This document shows, piece by piece, positions 1-5,685 of a DNA stretch of 6,277 bases. Position numbers and translations under genes: made by a program. The notes below the pieces were generated by a model. It had not been told where the DNA came from, searched no databases, and saw only the letters and a program-made list of their open reading frames with translations. Each line of letters opens with the position of its first letter. The stretch's first letter is position 1. Origin of the DNA: an uncultured Collinsella sp. (GTDB taxonomy: Bacteria; Actinomycetota; Coriobacteriia; Coriobacteriales; Coriobacteriaceae); assembly GCA_938036665.1 (NCBI GenBank), contig CALHWR010000238.1:1-6277 (forward strand), given 5' to 3'.

Positions 1-807
1 GGAGAGCTCGCGCCACGAGCCCTTGGCCACGTCCTTGAGCTCCAGGCCGGCAAAGTTACAACGGTGCAGGCGGATCACCGGGTGGTGGATCTTGCTCAGC
101 ATGCGCTTGACCTGGTTCTTTCGGCCCTCGCGGATGATGACCTCCACGGCGGTGGTGCCGGGCTTGACGCCTTGCGGAGCCACGGCCTCGGCTTCGCGCG
201 CGTTGATGACGCGGCAGATCGCCGGCTGGCACAGGCCGTCGTCGAGCTCGATGCCGCGGCGGAGCGGTTCCAAGTCGCGATCGGTCAGGTGGCCGTCCAC
301 AAGCGCCTGGTAGGTCTTGTAGACGTGCTTGCTGGGGTGCAGCAGATCCTGCGACAGGTCGCCGTCGGTGGTAAAGAGCAAAAGGCCCGTGGTGTCGCGG
401 TCCAGACGACCCACCGGGAAGAGCCCCGGAAAGCGGTCGCGCGGGACCAGGTCGGCCACGCAAGGGCGCTCCTGCGGATCGCTCATGGTGGTGAGGTAGC
501 CGGTCGGCTTGTAGAGCATCAGGTACGCGGCGCCCTGGTTGAGCTTGACGGGCATGCCGTCGACCTCGATATGGTCGCGGTCGACGTCGACCTTGGTACC
601 CAGTTCGGTCGCGACCTGGCCGTTGACGGTCACGCGGCCGGCGGTCATCAGGTCCTCCGAGCCGCGGCGGCTCGCCACGCCAGCGCGCGCCAAAAAGCGC
701 TGCAGGCGCATGGTGTGCGGGTAGACGGGCTGGGCGTCACCTACGGGCATTGTGGCGCCCGTGGCGCTTGCGATGCGCGTCTCCTCTGCTTCGTTAGTCC
801 TCGTCAT
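1..807 (-). CDS. rluB: RsuA/RluB-family 23S rRNA pseudouridine synthase (3' end cut by window edge)
   Basis: The product isomerises a specific uridine to pseudouridine in rRNA, most likely 23S (RluB type), in the cytoplasm. 269 residues are visible and no stop is reached before the left edge. Residues 33-80 form an S4 RNA-binding domain (RLQRFLARAGVASRR... GRVTVNG). The catalytic domain follows, with the family signature PVGRLDRDTTGLLLFTTDGD at 131-150; D136 is the expected catalytic aspartate. The later motifs VYKTYQALVDG (162-172) and REGRKNQVKRML (226-237) are also typical. I chose ATG at 807 because GGAGGA lies 5 nt upstream; the alternative ATGs at 750 and 711 have no Shine-Dalgarno. This start gives a 32-residue N-terminal extension before the S4 domain and a 14-nt overlap with scpB, suggesting translational coupling. 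The scpA-scpB-rluB order is common in Gram-positives. RluB rather than another RsuA-family enzyme is the likely but unproven assignment. Confidence 0.93.
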   Translation of the reverse strand, partial: MTRTNEAEETRIASATGATMPVGDAQPVYPHTMRLQRFLARAGVASRRGSEDLMTAGRVTVNGQVATELGTKVDVDRDHIEVDGMPVKLNQGAAYLMLYKPTGYLTTMSDPQERPCVADLVPRDRFPGLFPVGRLDRDTTGLLLFTTDGDLSQDLLHPSKHVYKTYQALVDGHLTDRDLEPLRRGIELDDGLCQPAICRVINAREAEAVAPQGVKPGTTAVEVIIREGRKNQVKRMLSKIHHPVIRLHRCNFAGLELKDVAKGSWRELS

Positions 808-1522
808 GCAAATCCTCCGAGGTCTCGTCGACGACCAGGGTCTCCAAGTCCTCGACTGCCTCAACATCTTCAACATCGGTATCGAGCAGTTCGCGCTCTT
901 CGTCCAGGTCCTCAGCCTGCTCCTCGAGCGTGGACTGAATGCTGCGGCCGCTCAGGCGCTCGCGGATAAACTGGCGCGATTGCTCGTCGGGCGCAAACTG
1001 TTCCAGATCGGGCAGGTCGCGGGTGGAGCGCAGGCCGAACTTTTCCAAGAAAGCGTTGGTCGTGCCGTAGATGATGGCCTGACCGCGCTCGGGGTCGCGA
1101 CCGAGCTCGCGCACCAGACCCTTGTCCACGAGCGACGCGATGACGCCGTCGGAGTTGACGCCGCGGATGCCCTTGACCACCTCGCGCGTGACGGGCTGGT
1201 GGTAGGCGATGACGGCTAGGGTCTCGAGCGCCGCCTGCGAAAGCTTTTGCGTGTCCCAGCTCAGCACATAGGCCTCGACCACATCGTGGTAGGCGGGGTG
1301 GGTAAACAGGCGCCAGCCACCAGCGACCTCGCGCAGCTGAAAGCCGCGGTTGGCCTCCTCGTACTCAACTTTGAGCTCGGCGAGCAGCGATGCACACTCA
1401 CCGGGGGCGATGTCCAGCGCACCTGCCAGCGCGGGCGCGCTCACGGGATCGCTCGACACCAGCAGCAGCGCCTCGAGGGCGCCTTTGAGGCTGTTTGCCT
1501 CCAGCGTAGAAAGGGTTGACAT
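794..1522 (-). CDS. scpB: Segregation and condensation protein B (ScpB)
   Basis: ScpB is the winged-helix (kite) subunit that binds as a dimer to the kleisin ScpA in the bacterial SMC-ScpAB condensin, which compacts and segregates the chromosome. The 242-residue product has an N-terminal winged-helix region (about 10-85). A second one (about 93-165) carries the ScpB signature LSQAALETLAVIAYHQPVTR (94-113), then IRGVNSDGVIASL (119-131) and IIYGTTNAFLEKFGL (150-164). Residues from about 200 to the end form an acidic tail in which about half the residues are Asp or Glu; such tails vary between species and are probably disordered. The start is ATG with AGGAG 8 nt upstream, and that site overlaps the scpA stop codon. 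The gap to scpA is 11 nt and the 3' end overlaps the pseudouridine synthase gene by 14 nt, so the three genes look like one operon with coupled translation. Confidence 0.96.
   Translation of the reverse strand: MSTLSTLEANSLKGALEALLLVSSDPVSAPALAGALDIAPGECASLLAELKVEYEEANRGFQLREVAGGWRLFTHPAYHDVVEAYVLSWDTQKLSQAALETLAVIAYHQPVTREVVKGIRGVNSDGVIASLVDKGLVRELGRDPERGQAIIYGTTNAFLEKFGLRSTRDLPDLEQFAPDEQSRQFIRERLSGRSIQSTLEEQAEDLDEERELLDTDVEDVEAVEDLETLVVDETSEDLHDED
813..818 (-). promoter_or_regulatory. Shine-Dalgarno of the pseudouridine synthase, inside scpB
   Basis: On the minus strand this reads GGAGGA, followed by a 5-nt spacer and ATG at 807. It lies within the last codons of scpB. It decides the start of the downstream gene against two internal ATGs that lack such a site. 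Confidence 0.8.
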
Positions 1523-1530
1523 AGTTGCCG

Positions 1531-1535
1531 CTCCT
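1531..1535 (-). promoter_or_regulatory. Shine-Dalgarno of scpB overlapping the scpA stop codon
   Basis: On the minus strand AGGAG lies 8 nt before the scpB ATG. Its first two bases are the last two of the scpA TAG stop (1534-1536). Ribosomes finishing scpA would therefore sit on the scpB initiation site. Confidence 0.75.
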
Positions 1536-2343
1536 ATTCGGTGAGCTCGGGGCCCTCGCCAGGCACGTATGCCTCGGCGCCCTCGACTCGGTTGATGCAG
1601 ATGGTTCCAAAGATCTCGTCCTGGCTCAGCGTGAGCGAGCCGCGTTTGGCGAGCTCCAGCATGGCTAGGAAGGTGACGACGAGCTGCTCGGTGGTGGCGT
1701 CGCCGTCCAGCAGCTCGCGAAAGGTGCAGGTTTGGTGCGCCATGGTAAAGCGGTCGACCGAGGCCACCGTCAGGTCGAGCGGCACGCGATGCGGCGCCAC
1801 GTGCTCGGCCTCCAGCAGGAAGGTCTGGCGCTTGCCGTCCAGGTCGGCGCAGATGACGGCGAGGCCGCGCAGAGTGATGCCAGCCAGGTAGTCGGGCATA
1901 AGGCCCAGAAACTCGGGGTCGGGGCCGGCCACGCGCGGATGCATGCGGCTCTCGGCCTGCATCCGCGCGCCAAGGGCTGCCGCTGCGCCCTTAAACTGTT
2001 TGTAAGCGATTAGACGCTGGATCAGGACCTCGCGCAGGGCATCACCGTCGAGAGCACTGAGTTCCTCGAGGTCTTCGTCGTCCTCGTAATCGTCGTCGGT
2101 GTTGCGCGGTGCCTCCTGGGGCACCAGCGAGGCGGCCTTAATGTCCAGAAGGGTTGCCGCGACCAGCAAAAAGTCGCTCGCCACGTCCAGGTCCAGCGCC
2201 TCGATGCGCTCGACCTCGGCAAGGTATTGCTCGGCCACCTCGCTAATGGAGATGGCGCCGATATCAACTTTTTGGCGGGTTACCAGCTGCAGCAGCAGGT
2301 CGAACGGTCCGCTGTAGACCTGCGTCGACACGCGATACGACAT
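1534..2343 (-). CDS. scpA: Segregation and condensation protein A (ScpA, kleisin)
   Basis: ScpA is the kleisin that bridges the SMC heads and binds a ScpB dimer, closing the condensin ring used for chromosome segregation. The 269-residue product opens with the family N-terminal pattern YSGPFDLLLQLVTRQKVDIG (10-29), followed by the helix ISEVAEQYLAEVERIEALDLDVASDFLLVAATLLDIKA (33-70), which would contact the SMC neck. An acidic linker covers about 81-95 (NTDDDYEDDEDLEEL). The C-terminal winged helix ends with VVTFLAMLELAKRGSLTLSQDEIFGTICI (222-250), the part expected to bind the SMC cap. The start is ATG with a near-perfect AAAGGAGGT Shine-Dalgarno 5 nt upstream. It follows the site-2 protease gene by 84 nt and precedes scpB by 11 nt. 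The coding sequence contains a perfect 12-bp inverted repeat (listed separately). No smc gene is in the window. Confidence 0.96.
   Translation of the reverse strand: MSYRVSTQVYSGPFDLLLQLVTRQKVDIGAISISEVAEQYLAEVERIEALDLDVASDFLLVAATLLDIKAASLVPQEAPRNTDDDYEDDEDLEELSALDGDALREVLIQRLIAYKQFKGAAAALGARMQAESRMHPRVAGPDPEFLGLMPDYLAGITLRGLAVICADLDGKRQTFLLEAEHVAPHRVPLDLTVASVDRFTMAHQTCTFRELLDGDATTEQLVVTFLAMLELAKRGSLTLSQDEIFGTICINRVEGAEAYVPGEGPELTE
1932..1969 (-). repeat. Perfect 12-bp inverted repeat inside scpA
   Basis: The arm CGCGCGGATGCA (1932-1943) and its exact reverse complement TGCATCCGCGCG (1958-1969) flank a 14-nt loop. In the scpA mRNA this would form a strong GC-rich hairpin across codons 125-138 (GARMQAESRMHPRV). 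There is no T-run after it on either strand, so it is not an intrinsic terminator. The repeated Arg-Met and the codon bias explain part of the symmetry, and chance remains possible. Confidence 0.7.
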
Positions 2344-2427
2344 CTTCGACCTCCTTTGACGGCGCCTTCGCGGCGCGGTTTGGGTGCATGTTACGACCGT
2401 TTTGCACGGTCGACCTGTAAGTTTACC
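2344..2427. other. Gap between the site-2 protease gene and scpA, with two hairpins
   Basis: The gap holds two short inverted repeats. The first is CGACCGT / ACGGTCG (2394-2400 with 2406-2412, 5-nt loop). The second is GCGCC / GGCGC (2362-2366 with 2372-2376, loop TTCGC), just upstream of the scpA Shine-Dalgarno. Neither is followed by a T-run on the minus strand. I see no convincing -35/-10 pair for scpA here. The elements could be an mRNA processing or attenuation site, or a factor-dependent end, or nothing. Confidence 0.4.
2349..2357 (-). promoter_or_regulatory. Strong Shine-Dalgarno of scpA
   Basis: The minus strand reads AAAGGAGGT 5 nt before the scpA ATG, almost the full anti-16S complement. 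It fixes the start and suggests that scpA begins its own translational unit, unlike scpB and the pseudouridine synthase gene, which are coupled to the gene upstream. Confidence 0.8.
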
Positions 2428-3111
2428 TTAGATGCCGGCGATTGCGAAGTTGAGCAGCTGCTCAGCGAGCGGATACACGGTAACGTCGAAATAGCGGCCG
2501 ATCACGTCGATGTCGGTCCACATGGGCAGCAGATACAGAACCATGATGAGGATGGGCATGGCGTATTGCTGCAGGTGGTAGTAGTTGTTGAGCGCCTTGC
2601 CTTTGAGGAAGTGCACGATGATCGACGAGCCATCGAGCGGCGGGATCGGGATGAGGTTAAAGAACGCGAGCGACAGGTTGACCACGATAAACGTGGCACC
2701 GAAGTTCATGATTTGGGACGCCACGGCAAAGGACATGCTTGCGTAGAGGTTGCCATACGCTGCGTGCATGAGGGCGGCCGCGAGGCACGCGAGCGCGATG
2801 TTCGATGCGGGGCCGGCCGTGCTCACCAGGACCTCGTCGCGCTTGGGGTGCTTGAGGTTGTTGAGGTAGACGGGCACGGGCTTGGCAAAAGCGAACACCG
2901 GGCCGCCGGCGGCGAGCATAAGTAGCGGCAGGAGGATGGTGCCAAACGGGTCGATGTGGTTGAGCGGGTTGAGCGACACGCGACCGCGCGAACGGGCCGT
3001 CTTGTCGCCGAGCGCCCAGGCCGCGGCGGCGTGTGCGCTTTCGTGGATCACGATGCCGACGATGACGGCGACGGCGCTAGCAAGCAGGTTCATCAGGTAG
3101 CTGTTGGACAT
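2428..3111 (-). CDS. Site-2 protease family (M50) membrane metalloprotease
   Basis: This is an integral membrane zinc protease that cleaves transmembrane segments of its substrates; the substrate here is unknown. The 227-residue product is the short, PDZ-less form of the M50B group. The first membrane helix (about 8-30) carries the zinc motif HESAH (H23, E24, H27). The last conserved helix contains FNLIPIPPLDGS (151-162), where D160 is the third metal ligand. Other hydrophobic segments lie at about 57-78, 97-118, 132-152 and 186-200. All catalytic residues are present, so it should be active. The start is ATG with GGGGAG 4 nt upstream, overlapping the stop of the preceding small membrane protein gene, 9 nt away. 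Short M50 proteases next to scpA are, as I recall, a recurring neighbourhood in Gram-positives. A direct functional link to condensin has not been shown as far as I know. Confidence 0.94.
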   Translation of the reverse strand: MSNSYLMNLLASAVAVIVGIVIHESAHAAAAWALGDKTARSRGRVSLNPLNHIDPFGTILLPLLMLAAGGPVFAFAKPVPVYLNNLKHPKRDEVLVSTAGPASNIALACLAAALMHAAYGNLYASMSFAVASQIMNFGATFIVVNLSLAFFNLIPIPPLDGSSIIVHFLKGKALNNYYHLQQYAMPILIMVLYLLPMWTDIDVIGRYFDVTVYPLAEQLLNFAIAGI

Positions 3112-3120
3112 GGCGCTCCC

Positions 3121-3417
3121 CTAGCGGACGCGGCGCGAGGCGCGCGTGAGCAGGTAGTCGATCACAAACAAAATGACGACGACGATGGCGTAATCCAGGC
3201 GGAACACGCCGCCAAAGGGCGATGTAATGACGCCGTAGCCGGCGATGGCGCTCGGCAACGCGCGCGAGAGCTCAACGACAAAGCCCACGATCTGCAGCTT
3301 GGCGGTGAGGCCGCTAAAACACAGCAGCACGGTCATCGCGCTCATAAAGATGCCGCAGATGCGACAGGCGATGGCGACGATGCTCATCGCCACGGCAGCG
3401 GCCTTACGAGAGTTCAC
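3121..3417 (-). CDS. Small membrane protein of unknown function, GTG start, coupled to the ABC-F gene
   Basis: I do not recognise this 98-residue protein. It starts at GTG 3417, with GAGGAG 7 nt upstream, and overlaps the end of the ABC-F gene by 14 nt. The in-frame ATG at 3387 has no Shine-Dalgarno, and a longer reading from 3549 would lie almost wholly inside the ABC-F gene. After a short basic N-terminus (NSRK) there is a hydrophobic helix at about 7-36, including C18 and C21. A moderately hydrophobic stretch follows at about 41-65, then a strong helix at about 75-91 ([16 protein letters not shown]) and a basic tail TRASRRVR that is probably cytoplasmic. Two, perhaps three, membrane spans are likely. 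The M50 protease gene follows after 9 nt, so the two may be co-translated. The coding call rests on the good ribosome site, the tight packing and the protein-like composition. The function is unknown. Confidence 0.75.
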   Translation of the reverse strand: MNSRKAAAVAMSIVAIACRICGIFMSAMTVLLCFSGLTAKLQIVGFVVELSRALPSAIAGYGVITSPFGGVFRLDYAIVVVILFVIDYLLTRASRRVR

Positions 3418-5437
3418 GCGCGGTCTCCTCTTCGATCTGGGTGGAAAGCTCCAGCCATTCGTCCTCGAGCTTGGGCAGCTCCTGCTTAAGCCCGTTATAT
3501 TCCCCCAGCGCGGCGTTGAACTTGTCCTGATCGGCATAAAGCTCTTCACTTGCCATCAATTCCATAAGCTCGTCATAGCGGGCGCGCTTTTTGTCAAGCT
3601 CGGTCTCGATCTTCTTGAGCTGGTTGCGAACGCCCTTGAGCTTTTTGTTGAGCGCGGCGCGGGCCTGGGCCTCGGCGCGCTTTTGCTCCTTGGTCTTTTT
3701 GCCCTCGGCCGGTTTGGGGGCTGCGGCGGGGTTGTTGGCCTGGGCGGCGTTGGCTTTGGTGGACTTGGCCGCGGCAGGCGCACTCTCCATGGACGCCTCG
3801 GCGGCGGCGCGGGCCGCGAGGTCCTCGCGCTTGTAGAGGTAGTAGTCGTAGTCGCCGTCGTAAACCGTGACCTTGCCGTCGCGGATATCGATGACGCGGT
3901 TGGCCACGGCGCGCACCAGGTGCTCGTCGTGGCTGATCAGCACGATGGTGCCGGGGAAGTTTTGCAGGGCGTTTTCGAGCATATCCACCGAGTCGATGTC
4001 CAGGTGGTTGGTGGGCTCGTCCAGGCACAGGAGCGCCTCGGGCGCCACGAGCATCTTGGCCAGGGCCAGACGCGCCTTTTCGCCGCCGGAGAGGACGCGT
4101 ACCTGTTTTTCGATTGCGTCGTTGTCGCTAAACAGGAAGGCGCCCAGCAGGCTGCGCTGCTGCGGCACGGTCCACTTGGGCGTGACGGTGTCGATCTCTT
4201 GCAGGACGGTGTTGGACTCGGTCATGCCCTCGAGCGCGTGCTGGGCGTAGTAGGCCACGCCCACGTTGGTGCCCAGATCGCGGGTGCCGGTGGTGGGCGG
4301 CTCCAGGCCGGCGAGGATCTTCATGAGCGTGGACTTGCCGGCGCCGTTGGGGCCGACGAGCGCCACATGCTCGCCGCGGTAGAGTTTGAGGTCGATATCG
4401 CTGTAGATGTGCTTGTCGCCGTAGGACTTGGACACGCCCTCCAGACCCACGACCATATCGCCAGAGCGTGGCGGGTCGGGGAACTTAAAGTCGATGTGCT
4501 TGTGGCCTTCGGGCAGGATGACGAGCTCCTTTTTGATCTGCTCGATCTTGCGGATGCGCTCCTGGGCCTGGGCGGCCTTGGTGGGCTTGTAGCGGAACTT
4601 GTCGACGAAGACCTGCATGTGGGCGATATCGCGCTCCTGGGCTGCACGCTTGGCGCGCATCTGCTCCAGGTTGTCCTCGCGCTGCTTGAGGTAGCTGCTG
4701 TAGTTGCCGGTGTAGGTGGTTACGCGGCGGTTTTCGAGCGCGGCGACGTGGTCGACGCAGGCGTCCATGAAGGCGCGGTCGTGGCTGACGATGAGGACGG
4801 CGCCGTCGTAGTTGGCGATAAAGCCGCGCAGCCACTGAACGCTTTCGAGGTCCAGGTGGTTGGTGGGCTCGTCCAGCAGCAGCAAGTCGGGATGGCGCAG
4901 GAAGAGCTTGGCGAGCGCGATACGCATCTGCCAGCCGCCGGAGAACTCAGAACACGGGCGCTCAAAGTCAGTGACCTTAAAGCCCAGGCCGGACAGGATC
5001 TTGCGGGCGTTGCTCTCGAGCTCGTAGCCGCCCAGGTGCTCAAAGCGGTCCTGGACCTGGCCGTACTCATTTAGGAGCGAGTCGACGTCCTTGCCCTGCT
5101 CGGAGAGCTCGGTGATTTGGGCCTGCAGTTCGTTGGCACGCTCGCCCATGCGACGGATTTCTTTGGCCGCTGCCATGACCTCGGCGAGGATGGTGGTGTC
5201 CTTATGCTCCAGGTTGGTTTCCTGCTCTAGGTAGCCCACCTGGCAGTCCTTGGCGTACTGGACCTGGCCGGTATCGGGACTGTCGATGCCCATGATGATT
5301 TTGAGCATGGTGGTTTTGCCGGCGCCGTTGGGTCCCACGAGCGCGAAGCGATCGCCGGGGTTGATCTGGAAGGACGCGCCGCTAAAGAGGACGCGCGCGC
5401 CGAAGCTTTTTTCGATCTTGTCGACCAGGAGGATCAT
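3404..5437 (-). CDS. ABC-F family ATPase, predicted ribosome-associated translation factor
   Basis: ABC-F proteins lack membrane domains; they bind the ribosomal E site and use ATP to influence the P-site tRNA and peptidyl transferase centre. The 677-residue product has two ATPase domains. Domain 1 has Walker A GPNGAGKT (35-42), signature FSGGWQMR (165-172) and Walker [13 protein letters not shown] (185-196, E190). The linker thought to contact tRNA covers about 236-325. Domain 2 has GPNGAGKST (362-370), LSGGEKARL (449-457) and [12 protein letters not shown] (469-480). A low-complexity Ala/Lys/Pro segment (about 541-590) leads into a charged coiled-coil C-terminus (about 590-677). Both Walker B glutamates are intact. 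The FSGGW first signature and the C-terminal coiled coil resemble the YheS/Uup/YdiF type rather than EttA. A resistance role cannot be judged from sequence. The start is ATG with a modest AAAGGCGG upstream. It follows a tRNA terminator by 31 nt and overlaps the next gene by 14 nt. Confidence 0.95.
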   Translation of the reverse strand: MILLVDKIEKSFGARVLFSGASFQINPGDRFALVGPNGAGKTTMLKIIMGIDSPDTGQVQYAKDCQVGYLEQETNLEHKDTTILAEVMAAAKEIRRMGERANELQAQITELSEQGKDVDSLLNEYGQVQDRFEHLGGYELESNARKILSGLGFKVTDFERPCSEFSGGWQMRIALAKLFLRHPDLLLLDEPTNHLDLESVQWLRGFIANYDGAVLIVSHDRAFMDACVDHVAALENRRVTTYTGNYSSYLKQREDNLEQMRAKRAAQERDIAHMQVFVDKFRYKPTKAAQAQERIRKIEQIKKELVILPEGHKHIDFKFPDPPRSGDMVVGLEGVSKSYGDKHIYSDIDLKLYRGEHVALVGPNGAGKSTLMKILAGLEPPTTGTRDLGTNVGVAYYAQHALEGMTESNTVLQEIDTVTPKWTVPQQRSLLGAFLFSDNDAIEKQVRVLSGGEKARLALAKMLVAPEALLCLDEPTNHLDIDSVDMLENALQNFPGTIVLISHDEHLVRAVANRVIDIRDGKVTVYDGDYDYYLYKREDLAARAAAEASMESAPAAAKSTKANAAQANNPAAAPKPAEGKKTKEQKRAEAQARAALNKKLKGVRNQLKKIETELDKKRARYDELMELMASEELYADQDKFNAALGEYNGLKQELPKLEDEWLELSTQIEEETARELS
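3425..3430 (-). promoter_or_regulatory. Shine-Dalgarno deciding the GTG start of the small membrane protein
   Basis: The minus strand reads GAGGAG, then 7 nt, then GTG at 3417. The site lies inside the last codons of the ABC-F gene. It is the main reason for choosing GTG 3417 over ATG 3387. Confidence 0.7.
3998..4024. repeat. 27-bp direct repeat, copy 1 (second ATPase domain)
   Basis: This stretch is identical to 4850-4876. Both copies encode the Walker B/H-loop peptide LDEPTNHLD, one in each ATPase domain of the ABC-F protein. The copies are 852 bp apart, a multiple of three. The identity reflects domain duplication plus strong codon preference. Confidence 0.85.
4850..4876. repeat. 27-bp direct repeat, copy 2 (first ATPase domain)
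   Basis: This is the partner of 3998-4024, identical over 27 bases. It encodes LDEPTNHLD of the first ATPase domain. Flanking bases diverge on both sides. Confidence 0.85.
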
Positions 5438-5468
5438 GGTGCCGCCTTTGACCTTGTGTGCCTATATG

Positions 5469-5497
5469 AAAAAAGGCCCCAACTTGCGTTGGAGCCT
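5469..5497 (-). terminator. Intrinsic terminator after tRNA-Ala, ahead of the ABC-F gene
   Basis: On the minus strand AGGCTCCAAC pairs with GTTGGGGCCT (10 bp, one G-U) around a GCAA tetraloop, followed directly by a run of T. It lies 15 nt after the tRNA-Ala 3' end and 31 nt before the ABC-F start codon. It should end the tRNA transcript. If read through, it would make a tRNA-ABC-F co-transcript. Confidence 0.92.
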
Positions 5498-5512
5498 CAT
5501 TCAATGCTCGGG

Positions 5513-5585
5513 TGGAGACGAGGGGGATCGAACCCCTGACCTCTTGACTGCCAGTCAAGCGCTCTCCCAGCTGAGCTACGCCCCC
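5513..5585 (-). tRNA. tRNA-Ala (anticodon GGC)
   Basis: The 73-nt gene folds into a full cloverleaf. The acceptor stem pairs GGGGGCG with CGTCTCC, including G3-U70, the main alanine identity element, and a second G-U pair (G5-U68). The D stem is GCTC/GAGC. The anticodon stem CTTGA/TCAAG encloses loop CTGGCAG, with anticodon GGC at 5550-5552. The T stem AGGGG/CCCCT encloses loop TTCGATC. The discriminator base is A. The following bases are CCC, so the CCA end is not encoded and must be added by the CCA-adding enzyme. It reads GCC and GCU codons; GCC is frequent in the genes around it. Confidence 0.97.
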
Positions 5586-5598
5586 GTGACGAGGCAGT

Positions 5599-5627
5599 AC
5601 TATAGGGGAAGATCTTCGGGGATGCAA
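5599..5627 (-). promoter_or_regulatory. Promoter of tRNA-Ala
   Basis: On the minus strand the -35 box is TTGCAT (5627-5622) and the -10 box TATAGT (5604-5599), with an exact 17-nt spacer. Transcription would start near 5592, about 7 nt before the mature tRNA 5' end. The region after the -10 is GC-rich, as in stable-RNA promoters under growth-rate or stringent control. The spacer contains the palindrome GAAGATCTTC. Confidence 0.8.
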
Positions 5628-5658
5628 GGGGGAATTTTGGATTGATTTTCCGCCTTAC

Positions 5659-5685
5659 GGGTTTTCCTGGGACGGGATAAAACCC
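5659..5685 (-). other. Inverted repeat at the end of the thiamine diphosphokinase gene
   Basis: GGGTTTT (5659-5665) pairs with AAAACCC (5679-5685) around a 13-nt loop, overlapping the last base of the TAG stop. On the minus strand no T-run follows the hairpin, so it is at best a weak or factor-dependent terminator or an mRNA-stabilising 3' hairpin. No other terminator is visible before the tRNA promoter. Confidence 0.4.

Noticed and set aside
64..969. A 301-codon plus-strand open frame
   Set aside because: It is antisense to the pseudouridine synthase and the end of scpB. The low-complexity Ala/Val/Arg/His composition is a GC-bias artefact.
2227..2925. A 232-codon plus-strand open frame, and others at 2956-3489 and 752-1219
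   Set aside because: They are antisense to clearly coding M50, ScpA/ScpB and small membrane protein genes, have no recognisable ribosome sites, and give improbable charged repeats.
3418..3549. A longer N-terminus for the small membrane protein, from ATG 3549
   Set aside because: The extra residues are read out of frame through the ABC-F C-terminus and are Arg/Ser/Pro-rich. The GTG at 3417 has a proper Shine-Dalgarno.
3245..5074. A 609-codon open frame on the plus strand
   Set aside because: It lies entirely antisense to the ABC-F gene, whose motifs are unmistakable. Its product is a Leu/Val/Gly/Ala-rich string with no family motif, as expected opposite a high-GC coding frame.
5461..5489. 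A promoter for the ABC-F gene between the terminator and its start codon
   Set aside because: TATAGG is present, but the -35 position at 16-18 nt reads like ACGCAA or CAACGC; no fitting pair was found.
5513..5585. tRNA-Ala as an integration site for a mobile element
   Set aside because: There is no integrase gene, no repeated 3' tRNA segment and no change in base composition nearby.
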